This document shows positions 32,359 through 40,324 of a stretch of DNA of 40,324 nt, piece after piece. This DNA is from an uncultured Saprospiraceae bacterium. GTDB taxonomy: Bacteria > Bacteroidota > Bacteroidia > Chitinophagales > Saprospiraceae. The notes below the pieces were generated by a model that saw nothing but the letters and a program-made list of their open reading frames with translations, had not been told where the DNA came from and did not search any database. The position numbers were made by a program, and so were the translations under genes. The DNA is taken from contig CALJIY010000078.1 of the NCBI GenBank assembly GCA_937973945.1, forward strand, positions 1 to 40,324, read 5' to 3'. Position 1 is the first letter of the stretch; each line of letters starts with the position of its first letter.

Positions 32359-34242
32359 GTGAATTATTTAAATCTAGAATCCATTAGTAAGACCTATGGA
32401 GAAAAAGTGCTTTTTGATAATATTTCCTTTCAGGTAAATAAAGGGGAAAAGATTGCTATTGTCGCTAAAAATGGTGCTGGGAAATCGACCCTCTTAAAGG
32501 TGATTGCTGGAGTAGAGCCAGCAGAAGGGGAGAATAAAAATATCTGGATTTCTAAAGATATTCGAATTGGTTATTTGGTCCAAGCACCTGAATTTGAGGA
32601 AGGGATTAGTATTATGGATGCCGTCTTTAATTCGGATAATCCAATGATCCAAGCAATCAAAGCGTACGAAGAGGCACTTATTTGGCAAGACCGTCCTGAA
32701 CTTTCTCAAGCCGCTATTACAAAGATGGATGATTTAAAGGCATGGGATTTTGAGGCTTCTATAAAAGAAATACTCTATAAATTTAATATTCGAGACCTAC
32801 AGAAAAAAGTGGATAATCTTTCTGGTGGGCAAAAAAAACGACTAGCATTAGCTAAATTACTGATTGATGATCCAGAGTTTTTGATACTAGATGAGCCTAC
32901 TAACCATTTGGATTTAGAAATGATTGAATGGTTGGAAGAATATCTACAACAAGCTAAATTGACTATTTTGATGGTTACGCATGATCGTTATTTCTTGGAA
33001 CGGGTCTGTAATCATATCTTAGAGTTAGATGGTGGAATTTTGTATCGATACAAAGGGAGTTATTCCGATTTCTTAATTAAAAAGACATCTAGAGAAGAAG
33101 TTCAAGAATCTACTTTAGACCGGACTAAAAAATTAATGAAGCGAGAATTGGAATGGGTTCGAAGAATGCCAAAGGCCAGAGGAACTAAATCCAAGTCTAG
33201 AGTTGATAAATTTCATGAAATAAAAGAGAAAGCGACTCAAAAGATTGATAAATCAAAGATTCAAATAGATATTAAAGGACAACGATTAGGTAAGACGATT
33301 TTAGAGGCACAGTATATCAGTAAAAGCTTTGGAGATTTAAAAATAGTAGAAGATTTTGATTATAAGTTCAGAGCTAGAGAGCGAGTAGGGATCGTTGGTC
33401 CTAATGGAGTGGGTAAATCTACTTTTATTAATTTGTTGACAAAAAACATTAGACCAGATGCTGGAAAGGTGGTGGTAGGTGGGAATACGGTTTTTGGCTA
33501 TTATACGCAAGAAGGTATACAACTAGAGAAAGATACTAGAGTAATAGATTTTATTCGAGATATAGCAGAATATATTCCCCTAGATAAAGGCTATAAACTA
33601 ACAGCTATACAGCTATTGGAACGCTTTCTTTTTGATAGAAAACAACAACAAGTTTATATTTCTCAACTAAGTGGGGGAGAGCGTCGACGTTTATACCTGC
33701 TCTCCGTTTTAATGGAAAATCCTAATTTTTTGATATTAGATGAGCCTACCAATGATTTAGATATATTGACCTTAAATATTTTGGAAGATTTTTTAATGGA
33801 ATATCCTGGATGTATCGTGATCGTTACGCACGATCGTTACTTTATGGATAAAGTGGTAGAGCACTTGTTTGTTTTTGAGGGAGATGGGGTAATTCGAGAT
33901 TTTAATGGCACTTATAATGAATATAGAACCCTACAGAAAAATGAGGAAAAAGAACGAAGAAGAATAGAGTCCGCTAAAGAAAAGAAACCTAATGATAAAG
34001 TAAAACACCAATACCAACAAGAACTAACACCAGGCTTAGACTACGAGCAAAGAAAAGAGTTCAAAAGATTGGAAAAACAAATCGAAAAACTGGAAGAAAA
34101 GAAAATAACTTTGACGGATAAATTTAATGACCTAAGTTTAACTCCCGAAGATATTGAAAAATATTCTAACGAATTAGGCGCATTACAAGAAGAATTAGAA
34201 CTTAAAGAATTGCGCTGGATGGAGCTAGCTGAAAAAGCATAA
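32359..34242 (+). CDS. ABC-F family ATPase (Uup/EttA-like)
   Basis: The 627-residue soluble protein has two ABC ATPase domains: first Walker A VAKNGAGKST, signature LSGGQKKR, Walker B FLILDEPTNHLD; second Walker A GPNGVGKST, signature LSGGERRR, Walker B FLILDEPTNDLD. The first Walker A has Ala in place of the usual leading Gly, as in other Bacteroidota members. Between them is the linker with MKRELEWVRRMPKARGTKSKSR, and the C-terminus is a coiled coil (KRLEKQIEKLEEKKITL), as in Uup. ABC-F proteins act on the ribosome E-site region, not as exporters. It starts at a GTG. Confidence 0.94.
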   Translation: MNYLNLESISKTYGEKVLFDNISFQVNKGEKIAIVAKNGAGKSTLLKVIAGVEPAEGENKNIWISKDIRIGYLVQAPEFEEGISIMDAVFNSDNPMIQAIKAYEEALIWQDRPELSQAAITKMDDLKAWDFEASIKEILYKFNIRDLQKKVDNLSGGQKKRLALAKLLIDDPEFLILDEPTNHLDLEMIEWLEEYLQQAKLTILMVTHDRYFLERVCNHILELDGGILYRYKGSYSDFLIKKTSREEVQESTLDRTKKLMKRELEWVRRMPKARGTKSKSRVDKFHEIKEKATQKIDKSKIQIDIKGQRLGKTILEAQYISKSFGDLKIVEDFDYKFRARERVGIVGPNGVGKSTFINLLTKNIRPDAGKVVVGGNTVFGYYTQEGIQLEKDTRVIDFIRDIAEYIPLDKGYKLTAIQLLERFLFDRKQQQVYISQLSGGERRRLYLLSVLMENPNFLILDEPTNDLDILTLNILEDFLMEYPGCIVIVTHDRYFMDKVVEHLFVFEGDGVIRDFNGTYNEYRTLQKNEEKERRRIESAKEKKPNDKVKHQYQQELTPGLDYEQRKEFKRLEKQIEKLEEKKITLTDKFNDLSLTPEDIEKYSNELGALQEELELKELRWMELAEKA

Positions 34243-34635
34243 TTTTTTATTATGTAAATAATGATACTATATTTTTTGTCTAAATAGATGTTTATTGGAC
34301 CATGAAACAGTTGATTAAGTGTTGTTTTTCGGTTTTAAATGTTGTTTTTAGATACATGAAAGGAGTTTAATCCTATATTGGTTTTAAATAATTAAACAAT
34401 GACTCAGTAAAGACATTGTTTTAAATATTTTTTTTTAATAAATACTTGTTGCTGCAATAGAAAAAATAGCCTATTTTGCATATGCCTTTAATGATTCTCT
34501 CTATTGTTAGCAAGTTATCGATTAATTTCGATAGCTTGCCTTTAGAAATACATCCACTTCTTTTTATAGACCTACTTCCGATAAGTACTATTAAGCGAAC
34601 CATTTTTCTTGATGATTATTTAACTATTTGCATCA
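34243..34635. other. 393-bp AT-rich intergenic region
   Basis: No gene is supported. It contains the terminator at 34391-34436 and a second hairpin gcaagttatcg/cgatagcttgc (34510-34539) with one G-T pair. A 60-aa minus ORF (34421-34603) overlaps both hairpins, so I do not count it. Confidence 0.6.
34391..34436 (+). terminator. Terminator after the ABC-F gene
   Basis: The stem attaaacaatg (34391-34401) and cattgttttaaat (34414-34426) is followed by nine T. It lies about 150 bp after the ABC-F stop. Confidence 0.7.
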
Positions 34636-35109
34636 ATGGTAGATAGCGTTAGTATATCTTATAAAGTTTTACCTTTTCTTTTATTGTTATTCCCATATAC
34701 TTTTTTCGCCCAATCAGGGGTAGAAGGAACTTGGGAAGGTACGATAAGCCTAGAGCGTCCTGGGCCAGTTACTACTCATAAATTTGAGTTAACCTTACGA
34801 AAAAAAGGCAAGGAAATAGTGGGTACTTCGTATATCTATTACGATGAAAAAACGGCTGTATCTATGAGTCTTTCTGGACGTTATTTTCGGGATCGATCAA
34901 TGCGGCTATTTAATTATGATGTATTGTATCCAGCAAACGAACCGAATAAAGAAAAGCATATAAGAAAGTATCAATTAATATATAAACGAAGTGCCTTTAA
35001 CCCCGATACGATTGAAGGTTACTGGCAAGAGAAAAATGATCCTATATTTGCTAAGTATAGACAGGGTAAGGTCTATTTGACTAAAAAGAAAGGACTATCT
35101 AAAGCATGA
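34636..35109 (+). CDS. Small secreted protein, probably beta-barrel
   Basis: The 157-residue protein has a signal segment near residues 10-26 (VLPFLLLLFPYTFFAQ) and a beta-rich domain with GTWEGTISLERPGP and the segments GTSYIYYDE and IEGYWQEKNDP. The pattern is lipocalin-like, but I cannot name the family. Its last 4 bp overlap the next gene (ATGA), so the two are translationally coupled. The function is unknown. Confidence 0.78.
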   Translation: MVDSVSISYKVLPFLLLLFPYTFFAQSGVEGTWEGTISLERPGPVTTHKFELTLRKKGKEIVGTSYIYYDEKTAVSMSLSGRYFRDRSMRLFNYDVLYPANEPNKEKHIRKYQLIYKRSAFNPDTIEGYWQEKNDPIFAKYRQGKVYLTKKKGLSKA

Positions 35110-35537
35110 GCAACGCTGATTTAAATAAACTACTTCCACCGAATAAACAAATCATATTGTTTGATGGCGTTTGTAATTTATGTGATAAATTTGTTCAATT
35201 TGTATTGCGTCATGACAAGGAAAAGCAATTTATTTTTGCTTCTCTTCAATCCTCTATTGGACAACAATTATTAAGGGAGTACAATTTGGAAAATAGCCTT
35301 AAAACGGTCGTTTTGATTAGTGATGGAGTGGCTTACCTTTATTCAGATGTCGCTATAAGAGTTGGTAATACTTTAGGCGGTTGGATGAAAATTACTTACT
35401 TGTTCTATTTAGTCCCTAAATTTTTTAGAGATATTATCTATAATTGGATTGCAGCAAATCGGTATCGACTTTTTGGTAAGCAAGATCATTGTATAATACC
35501 TAAAGTAGAGTGGAAAGATAGATTCATAGATACTTGA
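35106..35537 (+). CDS. DCC-family thiol-disulfide oxidoreductase (DUF393)
   Basis: The 143-residue protein has the DCC signature FDGVCNLCDKFVQFVLRHD (Asp20, Cys23, Cys26), the conserved FASLQSSIG block, and a C-terminal YNWIAANRYRLFGK. Such proteins are thioredoxin-like with unproven substrates. It overlaps the upstream secreted protein gene by 4 bp, so the pair is an operon. Confidence 0.93.
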   Translation: MSNADLNKLLPPNKQIILFDGVCNLCDKFVQFVLRHDKEKQFIFASLQSSIGQQLLREYNLENSLKTVVLISDGVAYLYSDVAIRVGNTLGGWMKITYLFYLVPKFFRDIIYNWIAANRYRLFGKQDHCIIPKVEWKDRFIDT

Positions 35538-35591
35538 AAGCGAATTGTCTTTCAGCTATTCTTTCTCCAGAATTATAGAAGTTGTTTAACG

Positions 35592-36149
35592 ATGAATTTA
35601 AAAATTGGTATCTCTATTTTAATATCTTGCCTATCTATCTTGGCTTGTCAAAAAGAAACCCATCAGGCTGGCATTCAACCATCTTCCTTTTTTGATCTTA
35701 AAGAATTCTTTAAAGAGGAAGAGCAAGCTTTGTCTGGAAAGATAAAAAGTTTGCATAAAGAAATTACAATTAACGGGAAGCTAGAAGAGCAAAAGATAGA
35801 TTCTTTTGATTTAAACAAAGAACTAGCCATCTTTATAGCTGCAGATATAAATCGACCTGCTTGGTTAGGGCAATATCAAGTGGATAGCTTAAAAGATGCC
35901 CAAAACGTACTAAAAGCAATTAATTATAAGGCGCTTAAAGATAATTTGAAGACAAAAGAGCTGACTATCAGTTATCAAGATGGGGAAGTGACAGAAATTT
36001 ACGTTAAAAAAGCTATTTCCACCATGGCGGCAACTTCTTTCCAAGAATTAACTTATTACAAAGGAAAAGGGTACAAGAATAAGAATGAGCAATCCATGAT
36101 TTTCTCAGAAGCTAATGCGATTCAATTAGATGTGAAGTTTTTAGAATAA
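35592..36149 (+). CDS. Small uncharacterised lipoprotein
   Basis: The 185-residue protein has a lipoprotein signal (ISILISCLSILAC, Cys19). The mature part is Lys/Glu-rich with beta-type segments (LKTKELTISYQDGEVTEIYVKKA). I recognise no domain. It follows the DCC gene by 54 bp on the same strand and may share its transcript. A strong terminator follows. Confidence 0.8.
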   Translation: MNLKIGISILISCLSILACQKETHQAGIQPSSFFDLKEFFKEEEQALSGKIKSLHKEITINGKLEEQKIDSFDLNKELAIFIAADINRPAWLGQYQVDSLKDAQNVLKAINYKALKDNLKTKELTISYQDGEVTEIYVKKAISTMAATSFQELTYYKGKGYKNKNEQSMIFSEANAIQLDVKFLE

Positions 36150-36182
36150 ACTATTTAGGTCAATATTATCAAGTGTTAAAAC

Positions 36183-36222
36183 AAAAAAAGCCTACTCTTT
36201 GTACAAAGAGTAGGCCTTTTTT
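36183..36222. terminator. Bidirectional terminator
   Basis: An 11-bp perfect stem (gcctactcttt at 36190-36200, 36205-36215) with loop gtac is flanked by seven A and six T. It separates the lipoprotein gene from the convergent DUF3078 gene. Confidence 0.9.
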
Positions 36223-36260
36223 ATATGTATTGATTTTGTTTGTTGTAAGCAATTAATTGC

Positions 36261-37241
36261 TTAGAAACCGTAAGTGAAACCTAAAGAATTAAAGCTCTGA
36301 AGGCCATCATACTCAATTTCAGACTTTCTTAACCCATAGGTAAGTCCTACACCTATGCCGTTCCAAAGATTAGCAATATTTAAAGAGTTGATCCAAGTAT
36401 ATTCAAATGCACCAGCATCTCTTGCAGCAACTATCTCCTCACCTGCAGCGTTTACTTCTGCTGGCAAAGCTAATGTTTTATCACCGTACGGTAAGAATGC
36501 ACCTAAGTTAGAAGACCAAACAATACCCCCTGGGAACTCGTGAGTGTAAGTACCTTTTATCTTTGCACCAGCTACCCCTAAGCTTTTGCTTGACTCACCT
36601 GCAGACCAACCAATGTGGTAAGTTAATGGGTGAACAACAAATACCAAGTTAGGAATTTGATGAGGAGTCCAAGTAACACCAACACCTACATCAAAAGAAC
36701 CAGGATTCAAGAAATTGAATACAGAAGAGTTAAAATCACCCATTGCAGAGATTGCAAAGTCTTGATTTAATCTGTATCCCCAAAGAGAAGTACCAATTAA
36801 TACGTCTGTATTTCGATCTCCAAGAAAATCACTTCCTTGTGCATCATCATTGGTATCATTATCTAATCCTTGCCAAGCAACGTTAGCAGTAAGATTATTT
36901 CTCCAAAAAGTTTTTTCTTTGATGTTGTTTGCGAATGCATTAACACCTAAGTTTAAATTAGAAGAAGAACTATTTCTGTTAGCATTAGCTGCCCAGTTAT
37001 TAGAGCCACCAAAGTTAAGCCCTACTAAACCGTTTAAACCTGTCTGCCATCCAGAAAGAATTTCAATCTCTTTCTTAAGGCCATCAATTTCTCCTTGAAA
37101 TGCATCTACTTCTGCTTGCTTAGCTGCTTGCATTCCTTCGATTTCTGATTTTTTAGTCTTTAGCTCCTCAAGAGTTTGCGCTTGAAGGAAGTTTACGGAT
37201 AAACATACTAAAACTAGTAATGTCAATTTTTTAATAATCAT
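36261..37241 (-). CDS. DUF3078 outer-membrane beta-barrel protein
   Basis: The 326-residue protein has a signal peptide (MIIKKLTLLVLVCLSVNFLQAQ), a short coiled coil (about 25-62, KKSEIEGMQAAKQAEVDAFQ), and the DUF3078 hallmark GWQTGLNGLVGLNFGGSNNWAAN. The rest is alternating beta strands ending in LGFTYGF, with a terminal aromatic as in outer-membrane barrels. Function is unknown; the coiled coil would lie in the periplasm. It is monocistronic. Confidence 0.92.
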   Translation of the reverse strand: MIIKKLTLLVLVCLSVNFLQAQTLEELKTKKSEIEGMQAAKQAEVDAFQGEIDGLKKEIEILSGWQTGLNGLVGLNFGGSNNWAANANRNSSSSNLNLGVNAFANNIKEKTFWRNNLTANVAWQGLDNDTNDDAQGSDFLGDRNTDVLIGTSLWGYRLNQDFAISAMGDFNSSVFNFLNPGSFDVGVGVTWTPHQIPNLVFVVHPLTYHIGWSAGESSKSLGVAGAKIKGTYTHEFPGGIVWSSNLGAFLPYGDKTLALPAEVNAAGEEIVAARDAGAFEYTWINSLNIANLWNGIGVGLTYGLRKSEIEYDGLQSFNSLGFTYGF

Positions 37242-37528
37242 CTTTAAAACTTTTAATTTAATAATGCTTTATAAATTCCTACTAAGTAGGAGAAGTATTA
37301 TTTAAAACACTTCATGTATAGTACAACAATCTAACGCCATAAGACTAGCAATTGCTGCTATGGGTAATTATATTATTAAGCTTAAGTAAGCTATTTCCTT
37401 TAATAATTAAATGGTAATGTTTGTGGGATATAGTATAACAAAATACTAAAAGAGGTATTTCATTATAGTGCTATAAACTAGTGGCGGCCTTAGTGTAATT
37501 GAATTTCTTTACATAAATAAAAAAATAA

Positions 37529-38326
37529 TTAAGAATGTATTTCTACCTTATCGTGAGCTAGTTTGCTAAGTGGAAATACTACTTTTTTATCACCTGTCTT
37601 TAAAACAAAAGATTTGTTATCCATTGTTTCTATTTGTCCTTTTATGCCTTCTACTGTAATTTGATCTCCTGCTTCAAATTTATTTTTAACATAAAAAGAT
37701 GCTAAAAAATTGGCCATCATTTCTTTAGAAGCTAGACCATAGCCTAGTGCAAAAGAAATTACTATGCCAGATATAATGATTAAGAAACTAGAGTTAATTA
37801 AATCGGTGCTAATTTTAGCTTGATCCAATGCACTCATAGTAACAATCATCAACAAAAAATAAAATACTATTGATGCAATCGCTTTAGCTGATGGAATTCC
37901 TAAAGATTGACACGTTGTTAATAAAAGCCCCTTTACAGAGTCTGCTATTAATAAGCCAACTAAAAAGAATATAACTGCCGAGAATAGGCTCGGTAGATAA
38001 TTCATAAAATCTATCATCAAATTAGAAATAGATTCTATCTGTAACACATCAGTTGCTGCAATTAAAGCTATGAACAATCCCAAATAATAAACAACCTTAC
38101 TAATTACTACACTAGGTTTAATTGTAATATTTGCTTTTTGAACAACATCAATATCATTTAGTTTATCCGCTAAGCTATCTACCTTAAGGCTTTCAAGAAC
38201 TTTTCTTATTACTCTAGCAATGATTTTTGCAATCATCCATCCAAGGATGGCAATAACGAAAGCAAAAAGTATATTTGGAGCTGCTTGGGTTATTCTGTTA
38301 AGTAATTCTATTGATAATTCGCCCAT
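37529..38326 (-). CDS. MscS-like mechanosensitive channel family protein
   Basis: The 265-residue protein has about five TM helices (17-40, 77-95, 110-130, 150-166, 178-198) that include TM-helix repeats as in CmpX-type channels. The pore-lining helix (ISGIVISFALGYGLASKEMMANFLASFYVKNKF) and a small C-terminal beta domain (FEAGDQITVEGIKGQIETMDNKSFVLKTGDKKVVFPLSKL) are of the MscS family. It is the last gene of a three-gene minus-strand set: ECF sigma, 87-aa protein, channel. The channel would release solutes or ions in response to membrane tension; the link to a sigma factor suggests coupling to envelope stress, which is inference. Confidence 0.92.
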   Translation of the reverse strand: MGELSIELLNRITQAAPNILFAFVIAILGWMIAKIIARVIRKVLESLKVDSLADKLNDIDVVQKANITIKPSVVISKVVYYLGLFIALIAATDVLQIESISNLMIDFMNYLPSLFSAVIFFLVGLLIADSVKGLLLTTCQSLGIPSAKAIASIVFYFLLMIVTMSALDQAKISTDLINSSFLIIISGIVISFALGYGLASKEMMANFLASFYVKNKFEAGDQITVEGIKGQIETMDNKSFVLKTGDKKVVFPLSKLAHDKVEIHS

Positions 38327-38399
38327 CTAATGAGAGTTGGTTTTGTTATAATGTTTGATTTCTATCTCTTTATGATATAGAAATCTATTAGGGTTCTTT

Positions 38400-38663
38400 T
38401 TATCCTGCTGATGGACCACCAGACGGCGCATCATTTTGGTTGATGCTGCCAGGAGGGCCAGATTTTTTACTCCTATTGGAAGATGCCACTTCTCCACCAG
38501 TCATCATTACAAAAGCATCTAGAATTTTAGTTAGATATAACTCTACTACTTGACCAATGGTCTGCATACCCTCTATTTGTTGTCTTACTTGACGTTGTGT
38601 ATCTCTTAAGTCCGGTACTCGACCCATTTCATCATCTTGCAGTCTTTGGAAATTATTTTTCAT
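38400..38663 (-). CDS. 87-residue small protein between a sigma factor and a channel gene
   Basis: The protein has no signal peptide or TM helix. Residues 1-40 are charged (LQDDEMGRVPDLRDTQRQVRQQIEGM), 41-57 are a hydrophobic helix (IGQVVELYLTKILDAFVMM), and the tail is Ser/Gly/Pro-rich (SGPPGSINQNDAPSGGPSAG). It lies 61 bp after the sigma gene and 73 bp before the channel gene on the same strand. I recognise no family. It could bind the sigma factor or the channel; nothing in the sequence decides. Confidence 0.8.
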   Translation of the reverse strand: MKNNFQRLQDDEMGRVPDLRDTQRQVRQQIEGMQTIGQVVELYLTKILDAFVMMTGGEVASSNRSKKSGPPGSINQNDAPSGGPSAG

Positions 38664-38724
38664 AACTAATATATTTTGTAGGTCCCCAAGAACAGATATA
38701 TGGCCTTAGGTCTTTTTTTTCTCT

Positions 38725-39306
38725 CTAAAACTCTCGAGCTGCAAATATTTCTTTGTACACTTTCTGGACTTTATGTTTAGCTCTCTTAATTTTCATTTTA
38801 ATCGCACTCTCAGACTTTAATAAAGTTTCGGATATCTCTTTGATGGACATATCATCCTGATATTTCATAAGTAATACCGCTTTATCTCCTACTGGAATTT
38901 TATCCAGTATTATTTTTAGCTTCTTTACCTCAATCTCTAATATGGCACTATCAGGAACTTCTTCCGCTACATCAGCCACTTTTTCAATATCCTCCGAGAA
39001 AATATTCTTTTCTTTCTTCCCTTTTCTAATTAAATCAATGCAATAGTTATAGGTGATAGAATATATCCAAGTAGAAAATTTTGATTTTCCACCAAACTTG
39101 GCCAAATTCAAGAAAATCTTTAAAAAGATGTCTTGAGTAGCATCTTGAGCCAATGCTTCGTTTTTTAGCAAAGAGATACACTTGCTAAAGACCTTATTTG
39201 AGTATTTCAAGTAAAGTTGGTCAAAATACCTAGATTCTTGCGTCTCTAAATATTTTGCTATGAGTTCTTCGTCTGAAGTTTTGGTTCTATGCAGTGTCTT
39301 TTCCAA
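38725..39306 (-). CDS. ECF-type RNA polymerase sigma factor (193 aa)
   Basis: Sigma region 2 (YFDQLYLKYSNKVFSKCISLLKNEALAQDATQDIF ... STWIYSITYNYCIDLIRKG) and region 4 (DDMSIKEISETLLKSESAIKMKIKRAKHKVQ) are clear. The start is a TTG (39306); an in-frame TAA lies 9 bp upstream and no ATG precedes region 2, so TTG or a later codon must be used. A TACCTTTG (39331-39338) lies about 25 bp upstream, fitting a short leader. It heads the set with the 87-aa and channel genes. Confidence 0.92.
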   Translation of the reverse strand: MEKTLHRTKTSDEELIAKYLETQESRYFDQLYLKYSNKVFSKCISLLKNEALAQDATQDIFLKIFLNLAKFGGKSKFSTWIYSITYNYCIDLIRKGKKEKNIFSEDIEKVADVAEEVPDSAILEIEVKKLKIILDKIPVGDKAVLLMKYQDDMSIKEISETLLKSESAIKMKIKRAKHKVQKVYKEIFAAREF

Positions 39307-39833
39307 GTTTTTTTAAGTTTGTACTTTCCGCAAAGGTAAATAAAGTAGTACAACTTTGTATTGGAGAGCGTAAAAGATAAATTTTTATTTTCTTTCTTCT
39401 TTCTCCTTATTTTACAAGGGGCTTCATGTAAAAATATCATAAAATGCAACTATTCATCTCTTACGATGGATATGCTACCGATATAGTAGTGCAAATATGG
39501 AGGCACGCAGCCGACTATTTGACGATAACTTTTTGTAATAGGGTACACAATCTATTAAGGAATTTATGTTAATAAGTTAAAAATAGTGCTTTGGGACTTG
39601 CTTTAAGTGTTTGATTTACAGTTGTTTGAGGATATTGTTGGATAGGAATTTTTGAATGGTAGATATTATTCTAAAGAGCTGTATTATGACAATAACAAGA
39701 TGTACTTTAACTTCTTATTTTAAGAGCAAGTGAGGAGTAGGTAGCTACAAAGGGAAGTAACATTTTTAATCAGGTACAAAAATACATGATGTAGGCTTGA
39801 GTTTTTTTTGAAACTAAAGAGCGTATTGGCAAT
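39307..39833. other. 527-bp AT-rich intergenic region
   Basis: It separates the sigma gene and the phosphatase gene, both on the minus strand. Apart from the -7 box at 39331-39338 I see no gene, repeat or strong hairpin. The 63-aa ORF 39258-39449 overlaps the sigma start and is not counted. Confidence 0.6.
39331..39338 (-). promoter_or_regulatory. -7 box upstream of the sigma/87-aa/channel set
   Basis: The minus strand reads TACCTTTG, matching TAnnTTTG, about 25 bp before the TTG at 39306. The -33 box is not clear at the normal spacing. Confidence 0.4.
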
Positions 39834-40304
39834 TTATTTATTCTTTAGAATAGTCTTTTTTTTATAAAATTTAATTATTTGATCGCAGGCAGCATCTAAT
39901 AATTGGTAAACTTGTCCAAAACCATCATTATAATAAGGGTCTGGTACTCGTCGATTCTCATTGGGATAGCTATAATTTAAGATCATTTTGACTTTAGCAG
40001 CTTGTTCTTTAGAGGCTTTAGCTAGAATGGTATTGTAATTGTCTGCGTCCATCGCAAGAATTAGGTCAAACTCCTCTAAATCTGATGCTTGAAATTGTCG
40101 TGCTCGTTGATCTGTAATATCTATTCCATTTAGACGAGCTATAGCTATTGATCTGCTATCTGGCAAAGAATTGATATGCCAACCACTAGTTCCTGCGGAA
40201 TCCACTTGCCAATTTAGATTATTTTCTTTGAGTTTAGCTTTTAAAATACCTTCTGCCAAAGGAGATCGACAGATATTGCCTAGGCAAACCATTAATATTT
40301 TCAT
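39834..40304 (-). CDS. Low-molecular-weight protein tyrosine phosphatase
   Basis: The 156-residue protein has the P-loop signature CLGNICRSPLAEGIL (catalytic Cys7, Arg13), the general acid in VPDPYY, and the typical SAGTSGWH segment. Family members remove phosphate from tyrosine residues; in bacteria they often pair with polysaccharide-export kinases, but no such gene is visible here. The ATG at 40304 is the first codon of the family N-terminus, so the gene is complete. It starts 20 bp from the window edge. Confidence 0.95.
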   Translation of the reverse strand: MKILMVCLGNICRSPLAEGILKAKLKENNLNWQVDSAGTSGWHINSLPDSRSIAIARLNGIDITDQRARQFQASDLEEFDLILAMDADNYNTILAKASKEQAAKVKMILNYSYPNENRRVPDPYYNDGFGQVYQLLDAACDQIIKFYKKKTILKNK

Positions 40305-40324
40305 TCAAGACTGTAATTTGTAAC

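Noticed and set aside
34421-34603. 60-aa minus-strand ORF
   Set aside because: It overlaps two hairpins and the terminator after the ABC-F gene, with low-complexity Ile/Lys/Leu content.
39258-39449. 63-aa minus-strand ORF near the sigma gene
   Set aside because: It overlaps the start of the sigma factor in another frame and has no motif.
1-40324. CRISPR array, rRNA, tRNA or phage genes
   Set aside because: No regularly spaced direct repeats, no integrase, portal or capsid-like protein, and no tRNA-like cloverleaf was noticed in the intergenic stretches. This was a visual check, not a covariance search.

Overview
The window reads as a chromosomal segment of an AT-rich member of the Bacteroidota, probably of the Saprospiria/Lewinella type. 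The phylum is supported by a type IX secretion (T9SS) C-terminal sorting domain on a peroxidase, many lipoproteins with short lipoboxes, DUF3078 and GH3 proteins, TonB_C domains, weak or absent Shine-Dalgarno sites, and several promoter-like sites of the Bacteroidota form TTTG-N19-21-TAnnTTTG. The class is inference only. No phage, insertion sequence, CRISPR array, rRNA or tRNA was seen.

Layout. 1-6.5 kb: the end of an Arg/Gly-rich protein, a membrane protein with an 11-residue repeat domain, two envelope proteins and a secreted animal-type heme peroxidase with dockerin-like and T9SS domains. 7.1-10.9 kb: a periplasmic adaptor and TolC pair without a pump gene beside it, then a thioredoxin-like lipoprotein. 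11-18 kb: a membrane-anchored MutS-like ATPase, rmlA, a PhoX-like Tat lipoprotein, a double TonB_C/TPR protein and hemC. 18.2-22 kb: a YceI lipoprotein, a MerR/cobalamin-domain regulator lacking the cobalamin ligand histidines, thiL and lptB. 22-28 kb: comEC, overlapping a convergent GH3 gene, then asnS. 28-34 kb: two ECF sigma factors, an XRE regulator, a TlpA-like protein, an ABC-F ATPase and a 1.4-kb gene-poor AT-rich stretch. 34.6-40.3 kb: small envelope proteins, a DCC thiol oxidoreductase, a DUF3078 outer-membrane protein, an ECF sigma / 87-aa protein / MscS-like channel gene set, and a low-molecular-weight protein tyrosine phosphatase.

Most genes are single housekeeping or envelope genes, often convergent or divergent and separated by strong hairpin terminators. 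The most unusual layer is between the genes: at least four families of long palindromes. Two of them, the GAGA-rich inverted repeats and the GTCAGA repeats nested around terminators, occur twice as full inverted repeats. A third, the core GAGGGA-N6-TCCC plus CCGCTTGCGG, occurs twice on opposite strands. Single long hairpins of 140 bp (30066-30205) and 141 bp (17922-18062) have 20-bp and 17-bp perfect terminal inverted repeats, like small non-autonomous elements.

The best candidates for undescribed biology are the sigma/87-aa/MscS-like set, the LEA/synuclein-like 11-mer membrane protein, the degenerate CarH-like regulator and the dispersed palindromes. All coordinates and motifs were read by eye; family names rest on motif recognition, not on searches.
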